Positions 8,864-17,113 of a stretch of 64,000 bases of DNA are shown piece by piece. Each line of letters starts with the position of its first letter. The stretch's first letter is position 1. The DNA lies in the NCBI RefSeq assembly GCF_014127485.1, contig NZ_CP059903.1, positions 3,780,001 through 3,844,000 of the forward strand, read 5' to 3'. Made by a program: the position numbers and the translations under genes. Under the pieces are notes generated by a model, which worked only from the letters and a program-made list of their open reading frames with translations, was not told the origin of the DNA and did no database searches. This DNA comes from Nocardioides dongkuii (GTDB lineage: Bacteria; Actinomycetota; Actinomycetes; Propionibacteriales; Nocardioidaceae).

Positions 8864-9340
8864 TCAGGCAGTTCGGTGGGTGGCGCGCTGGAGCAGCAGG
8901 TAGAGCTCGCAGCCGAGGCAGAAGCGGAACAGCGCGTTGAGCAGCGCCGCGACCAGGGCGAAGCCGGTGGCGACCAGCCCGACGACGGGGGTGCCGGCGA
9001 GGAACCCGACCAGGGCGGTCAGCGCGAACGCCAGCCCGACGGCCTGCGCGAACCGCGGCGGGCGCGGGTCCTCCAGCTCGTCCGACGCCGAGAGGCGCGG
9101 GCGGACGAGCCGGCGGAAGACGTACGCCGTCGGGGTGTGCTGGACGCCGCGGGCCGCGCCCAGGGCGAACAGGGCGGCCTGGACCGCGACCAGGACCGTG
9201 GCGGCGGTCGTCGGGAGCACCAGCACGGCGAGCAGCACGACCGCGGTGACCGCGGCGGTGAACTGCGGACCGCGCGGGTCGAGCCCGGCCTGGGCGGTCG
9301 GGGCGGCCGGCGCGTGATGCGCGGGCGTGGTGGTGGACAT
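8864..9340 (-). CDS. DUF4395 membrane protein
   Basis: 158 aa with four hydrophobic segments (about 30-48, 50-65, 100-120, 122-140) and the family signature CLGCELY near the C-terminus, where a CxxC pair faces the end of the last helix. DUF4395 proteins are habitually encoded with thioredoxin-like and rhodanese proteins in actinobacteria. That suggests a membrane partner for thiol or sulfur relay; the function is not established. Gap to the sulfurtransferase is 47 nt. Confidence 0.85.
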   Translation of the reverse strand: MSTTTPAHHAPAAPTAQAGLDPRGPQFTAAVTAVVLLAVLVLPTTAATVLVAVQAALFALGAARGVQHTPTAYVFRRLVRPRLSASDELEDPRPPRFAQAVGLAFALTALVGFLAGTPVVGLVATGFALVAALLNALFRFCLGCELYLLLQRATHRTA

Positions 9341-9558
9341 GCGGGCTCCTGCTGGCTGGCTCCGGGCGGACGGCGCACGGGACAGATCAGCAAAAGAGGC
9401 GCGATCGTCCCGTCAGGACGTCCGACACAGGGACGAGCGCGTACGGCAGTGGTCCACCGCGCGTCGCTTCGTCAACCAGGTCGAGAACATGTCGACCAGA
9501 GTAGGTACCGAGCGTCCCGTCTCCCATTCGAGATCTCGCATGGTGGTACTGCTGTCCG

Positions 9559-10104
9559 TCATGTGGGATCGCCCGCTGGGAGTGCGGCGAGAACCTGCTC
9601 CGTGCGGGGCGCGCCAGCAGCCCGGGCGACCTCGTTGCCGGACGCATCGAGGACCAGCGTGGTCGGCGTGCGGAGGACGCCGACGCGGCGTACCAGCTCG
9701 AGGTGGAGCTCGGCGTCGACCTCGAGGTGCTCGACGCCGGGAACCGTCGTGGACACGTCGGTGAGGACTCGGCGGGTCGCCCGGCACGGGGCACAGAAGG
9801 CGCTGGAGAACTGGAGCAGGGTTGCGCGCTCGCCGAGGGTGGCGGCGGGGATCGCGGACTGGACGGCGGTCCAGAGGTCGGCCACCGGCGGTCGAGCAGG
9901 GGCGGAGTCCCGGTGTCGAGACCCGGCGAGGTCCTCTTGGGGCTGCTTCTCGGCGTGCGGGGTCTCGCCAACGGTCGGCGCTGGCGCGCCTCCCTGCTCG
10001 ACCACCGGCTTGGCGCGGAAGCGGCCGTCGGTGCGGAGCCGGTAGGTCCCGAAGGCCACCGCGATCACGACGGCGGCGAGCGCCACCCAGGGTCCGAGGG
10101 TCAC
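9559..10104 (-). CDS. Membrane-anchored thioredoxin-like protein with repeat-derived linker
   Basis: 181 aa. One N-terminal membrane helix (residues 5-21), a Pro/Ala-rich linker (about 33-73), then a thioredoxin fold with the redox motif FCAPC (Cys104 and Cys107) and the cis-Pro region TPTTLVLD. Likely a thiol oxidoreductase serving the DUF4395/sulfurtransferase system downstream. The GTG at 10104 is the last start before the membrane helix; no clear Shine-Dalgarno is seen, so the start is the weakest point. The linker DNA (9886-10008) is a full copy of the dispersed palindromic repeat found at 60.5-60.8 kb, read in frame. Confidence 0.8.
   Translation of the reverse strand: MTLGPWVALAAVVIAVAFGTYRLRTDGRFRAKPVVEQGGAPAPTVGETPHAEKQPQEDLAGSRHRDSAPARPPVADLWTAVQSAIPAATLGERATLLQFSSAFCAPCRATRRVLTDVSTTVPGVEHLEVDAELHLELVRRVGVLRTPTTLVLDASGNEVARAAGAPRTEQVLAALPAGDPT
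9886..10008. repeat. Paired-arm palindromic repeat inside a coding region
   Basis: It aligns along its whole length with the units at 60546-60680 and 60685-60819. Shared blocks are GGTCGAGCAGGG, AGTCCCGGTGTCGAGACCCG, GGCTGCTTCTCG, GGGTCTCG and CTGCTCGACCACCGG. It is about 12 nt shorter than those copies, so the thioredoxin-like gene stays open. It encodes residues about 33-73. Confidence 0.85.
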
Positions 10105-10158
10105 GCGGTCGTAACGCGGTGATGCGTCACCGTGTTCCGTGATCCCTACGATGAGTCG

Positions 10159-10365
10159 ATGCGGTCGTTGCTGGTGCTCGGGGTGATGACCGCCCTCACC
10201 TCGCTGATGCTGCTGCTCATCGCCGGCCACGGGCCCTGGGCCGGCGAGCCGCTCTGGCAGGTCTCCGACAGTCACGGGATCAACACCGGTGACATCCCGG
10301 TGCTGGTCATCTGGGCGGCCGGAATGCTCGCCGCGGGGCTGCTGCTGCGGCGCGACGACCGCTGA
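10159..10365 (+). CDS. Small two-helix membrane protein
   Basis: 68 aa with two hydrophobic helices (about 2-21 and 41-58), the extracytoplasmic loop [22 protein letters not shown] between them, and a basic end LLLRRDDR. Divergent from the thioredoxin-like gene. A GTG at 10132 would add nine residues; ATG 10159 is chosen because it directly opens the first helix. Neither has a strong ribosome-binding site. A hairpin (10382-10416) follows. Function unknown; possibly related to small actinobacterial membrane proteins of redox clusters. Confidence 0.6.
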   Translation: MRSLLVLGVMTALTSLMLLLIAGHGPWAGEPLWQVSDSHGINTGDIPVLVIWAAGMLAAGLLLRRDDR

Positions 10366-10381
10366 GCGCGGTCCAGACCGG

Positions 10382-10416
10382 GGCGTACCCGGACTCAGGT
10401 CCACCCGGGGTACGCC
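10382..10416 (+). terminator. Weak hairpin after small membrane protein gene
   Basis: GGCGTACCC at 10382-10390 pairs with GGGTACGCC at 10408-10416 around a 17-nt loop, 17 nt after the stop codon. There is no U-tract, as is usual in this GC range. Confidence 0.45.
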
Positions 10417-10428
10417 GATCCCGCTCGC

Positions 10429-10548
10429 ATGGTGCTAATGATCGTGCTTGCCGTCCTGGCGTGGCTGCTGCTCGTGCTGCCGCTCGCCGTCGCGACCGGA
10501 CGCGCCTTCGCGGCCGGCCACGGTCCAGAACAGCGGTGGATGAGGTAG
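10429..10548 (+). CDS. Very small membrane protein, 39 aa
   Basis: A 39-residue frame, [20 protein letters not shown], then [12 protein letters not shown] and the end EQRWMR. It is one hydrophobic helix with a short basic tail, like many unannotated actinobacterial micro-proteins. Codon third positions are GC-rich as in real genes here. No strong Shine-Dalgarno is visible before ATG 10429; a second in-frame ATG lies nine nt further on. Function unknown. Confidence 0.45.
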   Translation: MVLMIVLAVLAWLLLVLPLAVATGRAFAAGHGPEQRWMR

Positions 10549-10582
10549 CTCACCAGGACGACCCACCCGACGCCCCGGGTCC

Positions 10583-10628
10583 CTCACCCGGTCTCGACAC
10601 CGGGACTTCGTCCCTGCTCGACCACCGG
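10583..10628. repeat. Dispersed palindromic repeat, single arm (short type)
   Basis: CTCACCCGGTCTCGACACC, then GGGACTTCGTCCC (a perfect internal hairpin) and TGCTCGACCACCGG. It is the reverse complement of the short arm at 60546-60590. Confidence 0.8.
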
Positions 10629-10664
10629 TGGTTCGAGCGACGTCGAGGCCCCCCGAGATCGGGT

Positions 10665-10866
10665 TCAGTCCTGCTCGCGAGCGAGCGCACGCGCGGCTCG
10701 TTCAGCCGTCAGCTCGTTCTGGGCGACAACCTCGACCTCGACCACATCGACGCGACGTACGAGGGCGGCGTGCTCCGGCTGGTCGTCCCGGTCGCCGAGC
10801 GGGCCAAAGCCCCGCAAGATCCAGATCGGCACCGGCGAGCGCGACCACGCCTCGATCGAGGGCTGA
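10665..10866 (+). pseudogene. Hsp20/alpha-crystallin family gene remnant
   Basis: Translation shows the second half of an Hsp20 domain: [18 protein letters not shown], then [21 protein letters not shown]. One extra base at about 10805-10812 (GCCAAAGCCCCGC where GCCAAGCCCCGC is expected) shifts the frame. The normal ending [18 protein letters not shown] continues in the next frame to a TGA at 10864. The N-terminal half is absent; a single-arm palindromic repeat stands immediately upstream. Truncation plus frameshift make this a decayed small heat-shock chaperone gene. Confidence 0.8.
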
Positions 10867-10900
10867 CAGCGGAATTTCGCCCCACCGGTCACACCCGTCT

Positions 10901-10937
10901 CACGAGGGTCCTCCCCCACCCCGGGAGGGCCCTCGTG
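10901..10937 (+). terminator. Hairpin downstream of the Hsp20 remnant
   Basis: CACGAGGGTCCTCCC (10901-10915) pairs with GGGAGGGCCCTCGTG (10923-10937), 15 bp with one G-T pair. Probably the original terminator of the lost Hsp20 gene. Confidence 0.6.
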
Positions 10938-11037
10938 GCGTGTCCGGACGCCCCCGGATTCCGACCCCGGAGCGGCATCGATCCGTCTACCCTCTCCCCG
11001 GGCGAGAGCCCACGGAACGGCCGCGAGGAGGACGCGC

Positions 11038-12663
11038 GTGACCCGTCTTCTCGATCCGGGCCCCACCGGTCGCGCCCCCTGGTTCGTGCTGTGGCAGCTG
11101 CCCGTCGTCGCCCTCACGCTGCTGCTGGCGCTGGCCCTGGCCCTGGCGGAGCCGGCGATGCTCGGCACGCCGAGCATGCTGCTCGGCCTGGCGCTGATCG
11201 CCCTGGCGTCCGTCGTCGCCTTCCAGGCCCCGGCGCGCGGGCTGATCGCCGTCCCGCTCGCCGACATCCTGGCGATCGGCCTGATCCGGTCGGAGACCTA
11301 CACCGAGCTCCCGGCGGTCAGCGCGATCGCGATGGTGCCGATCCTCTGCCTGGGCTCGAACTTCGGCGGCGCGGGCATCCTCAGCGCCGTCGTCGGAGCC
11401 GTGTTCGTCAACGGCTACTCCTACTTCCGGCACACCGACCTGCCCGACGACGGGATCGCCTGGATCGGCGCCGCCAGCCTCCCCGTGGCCGCGGTCGCGG
11501 TCGCGCTCATCGCGTACGCCGGGGCGCGCGCGCTGCGGGCCCAGCAGGGCGAGATCGTCTCCAAGTCCGCGGAGCTCGGCGCCTCCCTGCTCGAGGCGGA
11601 GTTCCGCCGCGACATGACCCGCACCATCCTCGAGAGCCTCGACGTCGCGGTCGCGTTCTTCAGCACCGAGGGCCGCCTGGTGGCCGCCAACCACCGGGCG
11701 ATCGACCTCGCCACCAAGGGCGGCGTCGACGTGCGCGGCGCCGTCCACGCGGCCACCCTGTTCTGGCGCGCGGACCGGATCGCCACCGTGCCGGTGGCCC
11801 AGCAGCCGCTCCCCGCCGCCCTCGGCGGGGTCGACCTCGCCCCCGAGCTCTTCTGGATCGGCGAGCCCGGCGACCAGGTCGCCGCGATGATGTCGGCCCG
11901 CCAGGTGTACGGCGCGGACGGCGACCGGATCGGCGTCGTGGTGGTCGCCGACGACGTGACCGAGCTGGTCGAGTCGGTGCTGGTCCGCGACCAGTTCCTC
12001 GCCACGCTCTCCCACGAGCTGCGCAACCCGCTGGTCTCCGTCGTGGGCTACCTCGACGTGCTGACCCAGGAGATCCCCGGCCGGGTCTCGGACTCCGAGG
12101 ACGAGATGGTCGCCATGCTCCGGACCGCGCGGACCAGCGCCCGGACCCTCACCGAGCGCATCGACCACCTGCTGGTGGCCAGCGCCCAGGACCGGCTCAC
12201 GCTCGACCTGGACCGGATCGACCTCACCGCCCTGGTGGCGTCGGTCGCCGACCGCTACACCTCCCTGGCGGGGGCCCGCGGCGTCACGCTGGTCCGTGAG
12301 CTGGAGCAGGTCAGCACCACCGCGGACGCGCACAAGATCGGGCTGCTCGTCGACAACCTGATCTCGAACGCCGTCAAGCACACCGCCGCCGGCGGCGAGG
12401 TGACGCTGCGGCTCGGCGTCCGCTCGCTGATCGAGCTGGTCGTCGCCGACACCGGCACCGGGCTGGAGCGGCACGAGCGCCAGCGCGCCTTCGACCGCTT
12501 CTACCGCACCGAGGCGGCCCGCCGGGACGTCGTGCAGGGGCTCGGGCTGGGCCTGAGCATCTGCAAGGCGGTGGTCGAGGCGCACGGTGGCGAGATCAGC
12601 CTGAAGAGCTCCCCGAGCCGCGGCACCACCGTCACCGTGCTGCTGCCGCGCCGGGCCGGCTGA
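11038..12663 (+). CDS. Membrane sensor histidine kinase
   Basis: 541 aa. About six N-terminal membrane helices (residues 18-165), a PAS-like segment (about 190-310), HisKA with the phospho-acceptor in LSHELRNPL (His about 325), and HATPase with N box [15 protein letters not shown]1 ADTGTGL and G2 [18 protein letters not shown]. The signal is unknown; the compact multi-helix sensor has no recognised extracellular domain. Start is GTG 11038 behind GAGGAGG. No response regulator is adjacent: GlnR lies nearby but is normally an orphan regulator, and a MoaD-like gene on the other strand intervenes. Confidence 0.9.
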   Translation: MTRLLDPGPTGRAPWFVLWQLPVVALTLLLALALALAEPAMLGTPSMLLGLALIALASVVAFQAPARGLIAVPLADILAIGLIRSETYTELPAVSAIAMVPILCLGSNFGGAGILSAVVGAVFVNGYSYFRHTDLPDDGIAWIGAASLPVAAVAVALIAYAGARALRAQQGEIVSKSAELGASLLEAEFRRDMTRTILESLDVAVAFFSTEGRLVAANHRAIDLATKGGVDVRGAVHAATLFWRADRIATVPVAQQPLPAALGGVDLAPELFWIGEPGDQVAAMMSARQVYGADGDRIGVVVVADDVTELVESVLVRDQFLATLSHELRNPLVSVVGYLDVLTQEIPGRVSDSEDEMVAMLRTARTSARTLTERIDHLLVASAQDRLTLDLDRIDLTALVASVADRYTSLAGARGVTLVRELEQVSTTADAHKIGLLVDNLISNAVKHTAAGGEVTLRLGVRSLIELVVADTGTGLERHERQRAFDRFYRTEAARRDVVQGLGLGLSICKAVVEAHGGEISLKSSPSRGTTVTVLLPRRAG

Positions 12664-12678
12664 GCTCGCGCGACTCAG

Positions 12679-12981
12679 TCAGCCGCCGGCGAACGGCGGC
12701 AGCAGCTCGACCGACGAGCCCGGCTCGACGCTCACCGTCGCCGGGTCGGCGGTGCCGACCGGTCGGTCGTCGACCAGCACCGAGCACACCGACACGACCT
12801 CGGCGAGCCGGGTGCCCGGGTGGCGGGCGACCACCCGGCGTACCACCTCGGCGAGCGGGACCGGCCCGGTCACGGGGAGGTCGTCGTGCGTGATCCCGGC
12901 CGCGGCCCGGGCCGCGGCCCAGTAGCGGACGCGGATGTGCTCCGTCTCACGGTCGTCGGCACTCGACGATGTGTCGGCCAT
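12679..12981 (-). CDS. MoaD/ThiS family ubiquitin-like sulfur carrier
   Basis: 100 aa with a beta-grasp fold and the obligatory di-glycine C-terminus (ELLPPFAGG), which is adenylated and converted to thiocarboxylate by an E1-like enzyme. [14 protein letters not shown] is typical of MoaD (molybdopterin synthase small subunit). No moaE, moeB or thi gene is visible in the window. It is divergent from glnR with 87 nt between starts, a pairing that recurs in actinobacteria; whether the link is functional (molybdoenzyme nitrate reduction under nitrogen control) is inference. Confidence 0.88.
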   Translation of the reverse strand: MADTSSSADDRETEHIRVRYWAAARAAAGITHDDLPVTGPVPLAEVVRRVVARHPGTRLAEVVSVCSVLVDDRPVGTADPATVSVEPGSSVELLPPFAGG

Positions 12982-13068
12982 ATTTCAGTATTCTTCCCTA
13001 CAGCTTCACCAGGCCGGAGCCCAGCGTCGCGTTTCGGTCCCCGCCCCGATGCCGGGAGGAGACCCCCT

Positions 13069-13812
13069 GTGAGCACCCTGCTGTTGTTGACCAACACCCT
13101 CCAGCCGTCCGCCGAGGTGCTGCCGGGGCTCGCGCTCCTGGGGCACCAGGTGCGGATCATGCCGTCGGAGGGCAGCGCGCTCCTGGAGGCCCCCGACTCC
13201 GACCTGCTCCTCGTCGACGGCCGCCAGGACCTCGCCCACGCCCGCGACCTGTGCCGGCTGATCCGCACGACCGGCACCGAGGTGCCGGTGCTGCTGGTGG
13301 TCACCGAGGGCGGGCTCTCGGTCGTCGCCCACGACTGGGGCATGGACGACGTCGTGCTGCACACCTGCGGCCCCGCCGAGCTCGAGGCGCGGATCAAGCT
13401 GGCGATCGGCCGCCTGCAGGCCCACCGCGACGCGGCCGACCCCGACGCGCACGTGATCCGCTCCGGCGAGGTCGTCGTCGACGACGCGACGTACACCGCC
13501 AAGGTCAGCGGCCGGCACCTCGACCTCACGTTCAAGGAGTTCGAGCTGCTCAAGTACCTCGCCCAGCACCCGGGCCGGGTCTTCAGCCGCCAGCAGCTGC
13601 TCCAGGAGGTCTGGGGCTACGACTACTTCGGCGGCACCCGCACCGTCGACGTGCACGTACGCCGGCTGCGCGCCAAGCTCGGGGTGGAGAACGAGACCCT
13701 GATCGGCACCGTCCGCAACGTCGGCTACCGGTTCGTGGTGCCGTCCAAGGAGGCGGCGGCCGAGGCGGACGCCCGGGCCAGCGAGAGCGCGGAGTCCGCG
13801 GTCGACGCCTGA
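13069..13812 (+). CDS. glnR: GlnR, global nitrogen response regulator (OmpR family)
   Basis: 247 aa. The receiver-like domain begins [20 protein letters not shown] and keeps Asp50 in LLLVDGRQD, as in Streptomyces GlnR. The winged-helix DNA-binding domain (residues about 135-230) has [40 protein letters not shown] and [12 protein letters not shown]. GlnR is an orphan regulator that controls nitrogen assimilation, for example glnA and amtB. The GTG at 13069 has GGGAGGAG upstream; the in-frame extension to 12820 overlaps the moaD-like gene. The tail is Ala/Glu-rich and variable in the family. Confidence 0.95.
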   Translation: MSTLLLLTNTLQPSAEVLPGLALLGHQVRIMPSEGSALLEAPDSDLLLVDGRQDLAHARDLCRLIRTTGTEVPVLLVVTEGGLSVVAHDWGMDDVVLHTCGPAELEARIKLAIGRLQAHRDAADPDAHVIRSGEVVVDDATYTAKVSGRHLDLTFKEFELLKYLAQHPGRVFSRQQLLQEVWGYDYFGGTRTVDVHVRRLRAKLGVENETLIGTVRNVGYRFVVPSKEAAAEADARASESAESAVDA

Positions 13813-13858
13813 TCGTGGAGTCCCGCACGTACGTCGTGCGTGCCGCAGTCCACGATCA
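13810..13858. terminator. Shared hairpin between convergent genes
   Basis: TGATCGTGGA (13810-13819) pairs with TCCACGATCA (13849-13858), continuing inward through imperfect pairing around CCCGCACG and CGTGCGTG. The stem includes the stop codons of both glnR and the opposing gene, a compact bidirectional terminator. Confidence 0.65.
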
Positions 13859-14794
13859 CCTCGCTCCGACCTGACAGCCCGGGCCGCAGCGCGTCGGGCT
13901 GCCCGCCCAGCCGAGCCGCTGGAGGATCCGCGCCAGGCGGTCCGCCGTACGGCACGGCCGGTCGAACACCTGCGCCCAGCGCAGCCGGACCGTCTCCCGC
14001 CCCGCTACCCGGTCGTCCAGATCGCGATCGGCGTCGCGTCCGGCGGCCGTCCACCCCTCGTGCCCGAGCCGGCCCTCGAGCTCGACGACCAGGCCGAGGC
14101 GCTCGTACTCGGCGTCGCGGTACTCGACCCCCTCGGCGGTACGCCGCGGCGCCTGCCGCCGCGGGCGCGGCAGCCCGTGCGGCCTCTCGACCCGCGCGAC
14201 GTACCCCTGCTCCAGCACCGAGCACGCGCACGACTCGACGTCGTCCAGCAGCCGCTCCACCCAGCGTCGGCGCCGTAGTCGCGGACGGGCCGCAGCCGCG
14301 GCCCGCAGCCGCGGGACCGTCGTCCGGCGCGACCCCACGGCGTCGGTCACGAGCCGGACCACGTCGCTCTCGGCGCGGGCGCGGTCGATGCCCTCCAGCA
14401 CATTCTCCTCGACCAGCAGCCGGGGCGGCGAGGCCGCCCAGCGGACCCGCGGCCCGAGGCCCCGCATGCGGTGCACCCGGACACCCTTGGGCGCGACGAC
14501 TCGTCGGCCCGCCTCGACCGCCACGTGGATCGAGCCGGCCGGGTCGGGGGACGGCTCCGCCGAGGCCAGGCAGAGCGCCGCGGGCTCCGCGTGCAGCACC
14601 GCGGCCCACGCCCGCTGCCGCCAGGAGAGCGGCCCGGTGTGGTCGACGTACACCCGGGGGTGGACCCGCCGCAGCTCACGCCGGCGGAGCATCCGATCGA
14701 GGTCGTGCCGCCGCACCCCGGCCGCGCGCAGCTGGCGCCAGGAGGCCACCCCGTCCTGGCGCCGGAGCAGGTCACTCACGTCGGCATCGGTCAT
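13856..14794 (-). CDS. AbiEi-like N-terminal plus DUF559 (PD-(D/E)XK-like) protein
   Basis: 312 aa. The N-terminus (DVSDLLRRQDGVASWRQLRAAG, then LRRVHPRVYVDH) is the winged-helix type found in AbiEi-like antitoxin proteins. The C-terminus has YRDAEYERLGLVVELEGRL, with the Asp and ExE arrangement of Vsr/DUF559 nucleases, then RDLDDRVAGRETVRLRW. Such proteins are numerous in actinobacterial chromosomes, usually alone, and no function is proved. No toxin partner gene adjoins. A second protein with the same layout is at 26014-27060. Confidence 0.75.
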   Translation of the reverse strand: MTDADVSDLLRRQDGVASWRQLRAAGVRRHDLDRMLRRRELRRVHPRVYVDHTGPLSWRQRAWAAVLHAEPAALCLASAEPSPDPAGSIHVAVEAGRRVVAPKGVRVHRMRGLGPRVRWAASPPRLLVEENVLEGIDRARAESDVVRLVTDAVGSRRTTVPRLRAAAAARPRLRRRRWVERLLDDVESCACSVLEQGYVARVERPHGLPRPRRQAPRRTAEGVEYRDAEYERLGLVVELEGRLGHEGWTAAGRDADRDLDDRVAGRETVRLRWAQVFDRPCRTADRLARILQRLGWAGSPTRCGPGCQVGAR

Positions 14795-14879
14795 CCCCGC
14801 ACCCTCGCGACCTCCGCGGACCCGAGCAACGGGCGCCGCCGTGCCTGTGGATGACGGGGTGCCGACCTAGGCTGCGCCC

Positions 14880-15692
14880 ATGACCGGCATCGAGGAGATC
14901 GCGACCGAGGCGGAGGCGGCCGACGGGGCGGCGCCGCTGGACGAGGCGACCCTGCGGACGCTGCGCCACCACCCCGACCGAGTGCGCACCTGGACCGAGG
15001 ACGACGGGTTCGCGCTGCTGGTCGGCAGCGAGCTCACCCTGGTGGTCCGCCCCGACGCGCGCCGTCGCGGCGTCGGCCGGCGGCTGCTCGAGCAGTCACT
15101 CTCCGAGTCCGGCTCGGGCGAGCTGCTCGCCTGGTCGCACGGCAACCACCCCGCGGCCGCCGCCCTCGCCGCGGCGTACGGCTTCGAGCGGGTCCGCGAC
15201 CTGTGGGTGATGCGGCGGCCGCTGACCGACCTGCCGCCGCTGCCGGACACCGACGTCGATGTGCGGGCCTACCGCCCCGAGGACGCCGGGGACATCGTCC
15301 GGGTCAACGCGGCGGCGTTCGCCGCCCACCCCGAGCAGGGCGCGATGGACGAGGCCGAGCTGGCGGAGCGGATGGCGGAGGACTGGTTCGACCCCGCCGG
15401 GCTGCTCGTGGCCACGCGGGAGGGCCGGGTCGTCGGCTTCCACTGGACCAAGCACCACGACGCCCGCCTCGGCGAGGTGTACGTCGTCGGCGTGGACCCC
15501 GCGGCGCAGGGCGGCGGGCTCGGCAAGATGCTCACCCTCGCCGGCCTGCACCACCTCGCCCGCACCGGCCACACCGAGGTGCTGCTGTACGTCGAGTCCG
15601 ACAACACCCGCGCGGTCCGGGTGTACGCCGGCCTGGGGTTCACCCACGCCCCGGAGGACACCCACGTGCAGTACCGGCGCGCCCCTCGCTGA
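14880..15692 (+). CDS. mshD: Mycothiol synthase
   Basis: 270 aa with two GNAT domains in tandem. The N-terminal half is the divergent one. The C-terminal half carries the acetyl-CoA loop VDPAAQGGGLGKML and LYVESDNTRAVRVYAGLGF. It acetylates Cys-GlcN-inositol in the last step of mycothiol synthesis, the thiol buffer specific to actinobacteria. It starts ATG 14880, 85 nt from the divergent AbiEi-like gene. Confidence 0.93.
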   Translation: MTGIEEIATEAEAADGAAPLDEATLRTLRHHPDRVRTWTEDDGFALLVGSELTLVVRPDARRRGVGRRLLEQSLSESGSGELLAWSHGNHPAAAALAAAYGFERVRDLWVMRRPLTDLPPLPDTDVDVRAYRPEDAGDIVRVNAAAFAAHPEQGAMDEAELAERMAEDWFDPAGLLVATREGRVVGFHWTKHHDARLGEVYVVGVDPAAQGGGLGKMLTLAGLHHLARTGHTEVLLYVESDNTRAVRVYAGLGFTHAPEDTHVQYRRAPR

Positions 15693-15701
15693 GCGGTCGG
15701 C

Positions 15702-16682
15702 TCAGCGCAGCGGGCGGACGTGCAGCCCGACCTCGGGGTCGACGACGACCTCCTGGGCGGCGACCAGCCCGTCGACGGTGAGGGTCGCGTCGACCGGGAC
15801 GTTGCGCTTGAGCAGCGCCAGCGCGATCGGGCCGAGCTCGTGGTGGCGCGCGGACGAGCCCACCCGGCCGATCACCTTGCCGGGGCCGTCGGAGCCGTCG
15901 GGCCCGGCGACCGTGATGTCGGCGCCCACGGCGGGCAGCCGGTTCTCGGAGCCGTCGAGGTGCAGCAGGGTCAGCCGCCGCGGCGGCCGGCCGAGGGTGT
16001 GCACCCGGGCGACGGTCTCCTGGCCGCGGTAGCAGCCCTTCTCGAGGTGGACCGACGGGCCGATCCAGCCGACCTCGTTGGGGATCGTGCGGTCGTCGGT
16101 GTCGATGCCGAAGCGCGGCTCGCCGCGGGCGATCCGGAGCGCCTCGAAGGCCCAGGTGCCGGCCGCGGGCGCCGCCGCCGCGGCGTACGCCGTCAGCTGG
16201 TCGCGCGGGACCAGCTCGTAGGCGTCGTACCAGCCGGTGCCGCCGCCGGCGGCCGCCGGTCGCCAGGTCACCGCGAGCTCGGCGGTCACGTCGGTGACCT
16301 CGACGCGCATCATGAACCGCATCCGGTCCAGGAACGCGACCAGCGCCGCGGCCGCGCCGGGCTCGGTGTGCGCGGTGAACGCCTCGCCGTCGTCGCGGCC
16401 GACGAAGGCGTGCTCGACGTGGCCCTGCGGGCTGAGCACCAGCGCGCCGGTCCACTGCCCCGGAGGCAGCGACTCGAGGTGCTGGGTGGTCAGCGAGTGC
16501 AGCCAGGTGAGCCGGTCCGGCCCGGCGATGCGGACGACCTCGCGGTGGGAGAGGTCGACGAACCCCTCGCCCTCGGCGAGCAGCCGCTGCTCGCCGTACA
16601 GCGAGCCGTAGTGGGCCGCCACCGGGGCGTCGATCCCGTCGCCGGACACCGCTCCGGGGAGGTCGAGCAGGGGGCTGGTCAT
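15702..16682 (-). CDS. ygfZ: YgfZ/GcvT-like folate-binding protein
   Basis: 326 aa. The diagnostic YgfZ signature KGCYRGQETVARV is present (Cys within KGCYxGQE), with the GcvT-like fold before it (LTWLHSLTTQHL, RMRFMMRVEV). These proteins bind tetrahydrofolate and support repair or assembly of certain Fe-S enzymes. Starting MTSPLLDLPG at 16682, the ATG overlaps the Fur-family stop (ATGA), so the two are coupled. It is convergent with mshD, with stops 10 nt apart. Confidence 0.9.
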   Translation of the reverse strand: MTSPLLDLPGAVSGDGIDAPVAAHYGSLYGEQRLLAEGEGFVDLSHREVVRIAGPDRLTWLHSLTTQHLESLPPGQWTGALVLSPQGHVEHAFVGRDDGEAFTAHTEPGAAAALVAFLDRMRFMMRVEVTDVTAELAVTWRPAAAGGGTGWYDAYELVPRDQLTAYAAAAAPAAGTWAFEALRIARGEPRFGIDTDDRTIPNEVGWIGPSVHLEKGCYRGQETVARVHTLGRPPRRLTLLHLDGSENRLPAVGADITVAGPDGSDGPGKVIGRVGSSARHHELGPIALALLKRNVPVDATLTVDGLVAAQEVVVDPEVGLHVRPLR

Positions 16683-17104
16683 GTGGGGCACTCCTCGCAC
16701 TCGCCGAACACGGTCAGGTGGCCCACGTCAGCGACGAACCCGCGCTCCGCGCGCAGGGTCTCGACGAACGGCCGCACCATCTCCGGGTCAACCGAGTCGA
16801 CCCGTCCACAATTCCGGCACTTGAGGTGGAAGTGGGTGTGCCCGGTCACCGCGTGGTACGTCGGGGCGCGGTCCGAGAGGTGCGTGTGCCGCACCAGTCC
16901 GAGCTCCTCGAGCACCTCCAGGGTGCGGTACACCGTGGAGATGTTCACCGCGCTCTGGTGGCTGCAGACCTCGGCGTACACCTCGTCGGGCGTGGCGTGC
17001 CGCAGCCTCTCGACGGCGCCGAGGATCAGCTCGCGCTGGGCGGTGAGCCGGTAGCCGCTGCCGCGCAGCCGGGCGCGCAGGTCCTCGCTCAGGTCCTCGG
17101 GCAT
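16679..17104 (-). CDS. Fur/Zur-family metal-responsive repressor
   Basis: 141 aa. Winged helix (RLTAQRELILGAVERL, then HQSAVNISTVYRTLEVLEELGL) followed by the dimerisation domain with the metal site HTHFHLKC. Two CxxC pairs, CRNC and CEEC at the very end, form the structural zinc site. It lacks obvious features to separate Fur from Zur; the arrangement resembles actinobacterial FurB/Zur-like proteins. Translationally coupled to ygfZ, so folate/Fe-S repair and metal sensing share a transcript. ATG 17104 lies 9 nt after the nitrobindin stop. Confidence 0.9.
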   Translation of the reverse strand: MPEDLSEDLRARLRGSGYRLTAQRELILGAVERLRHATPDEVYAEVCSHQSAVNISTVYRTLEVLEELGLVRHTHLSDRAPTYHAVTGHTHFHLKCRNCGRVDSVDPEMVRPFVETLRAERGFVADVGHLTVFGECEECPT

Positions 17105-17113
17105 CGGGGCGCC

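Noticed and set aside
9341..9558. Possible riboswitch before DUF4395 in the sulfur operon
   Set aside because: No conserved core of a known sulfur-related riboswitch was visible; the gap could simply be a promoter or a lost piece of gene.
10461..12299. Plus-strand frame of 612 codons overlapping the sensor kinase
   Set aside because: Its Arg/Pro-rich translation is a shadow of the histidine kinase; only its early part contains the Hsp20 remnant, which is annotated separately.
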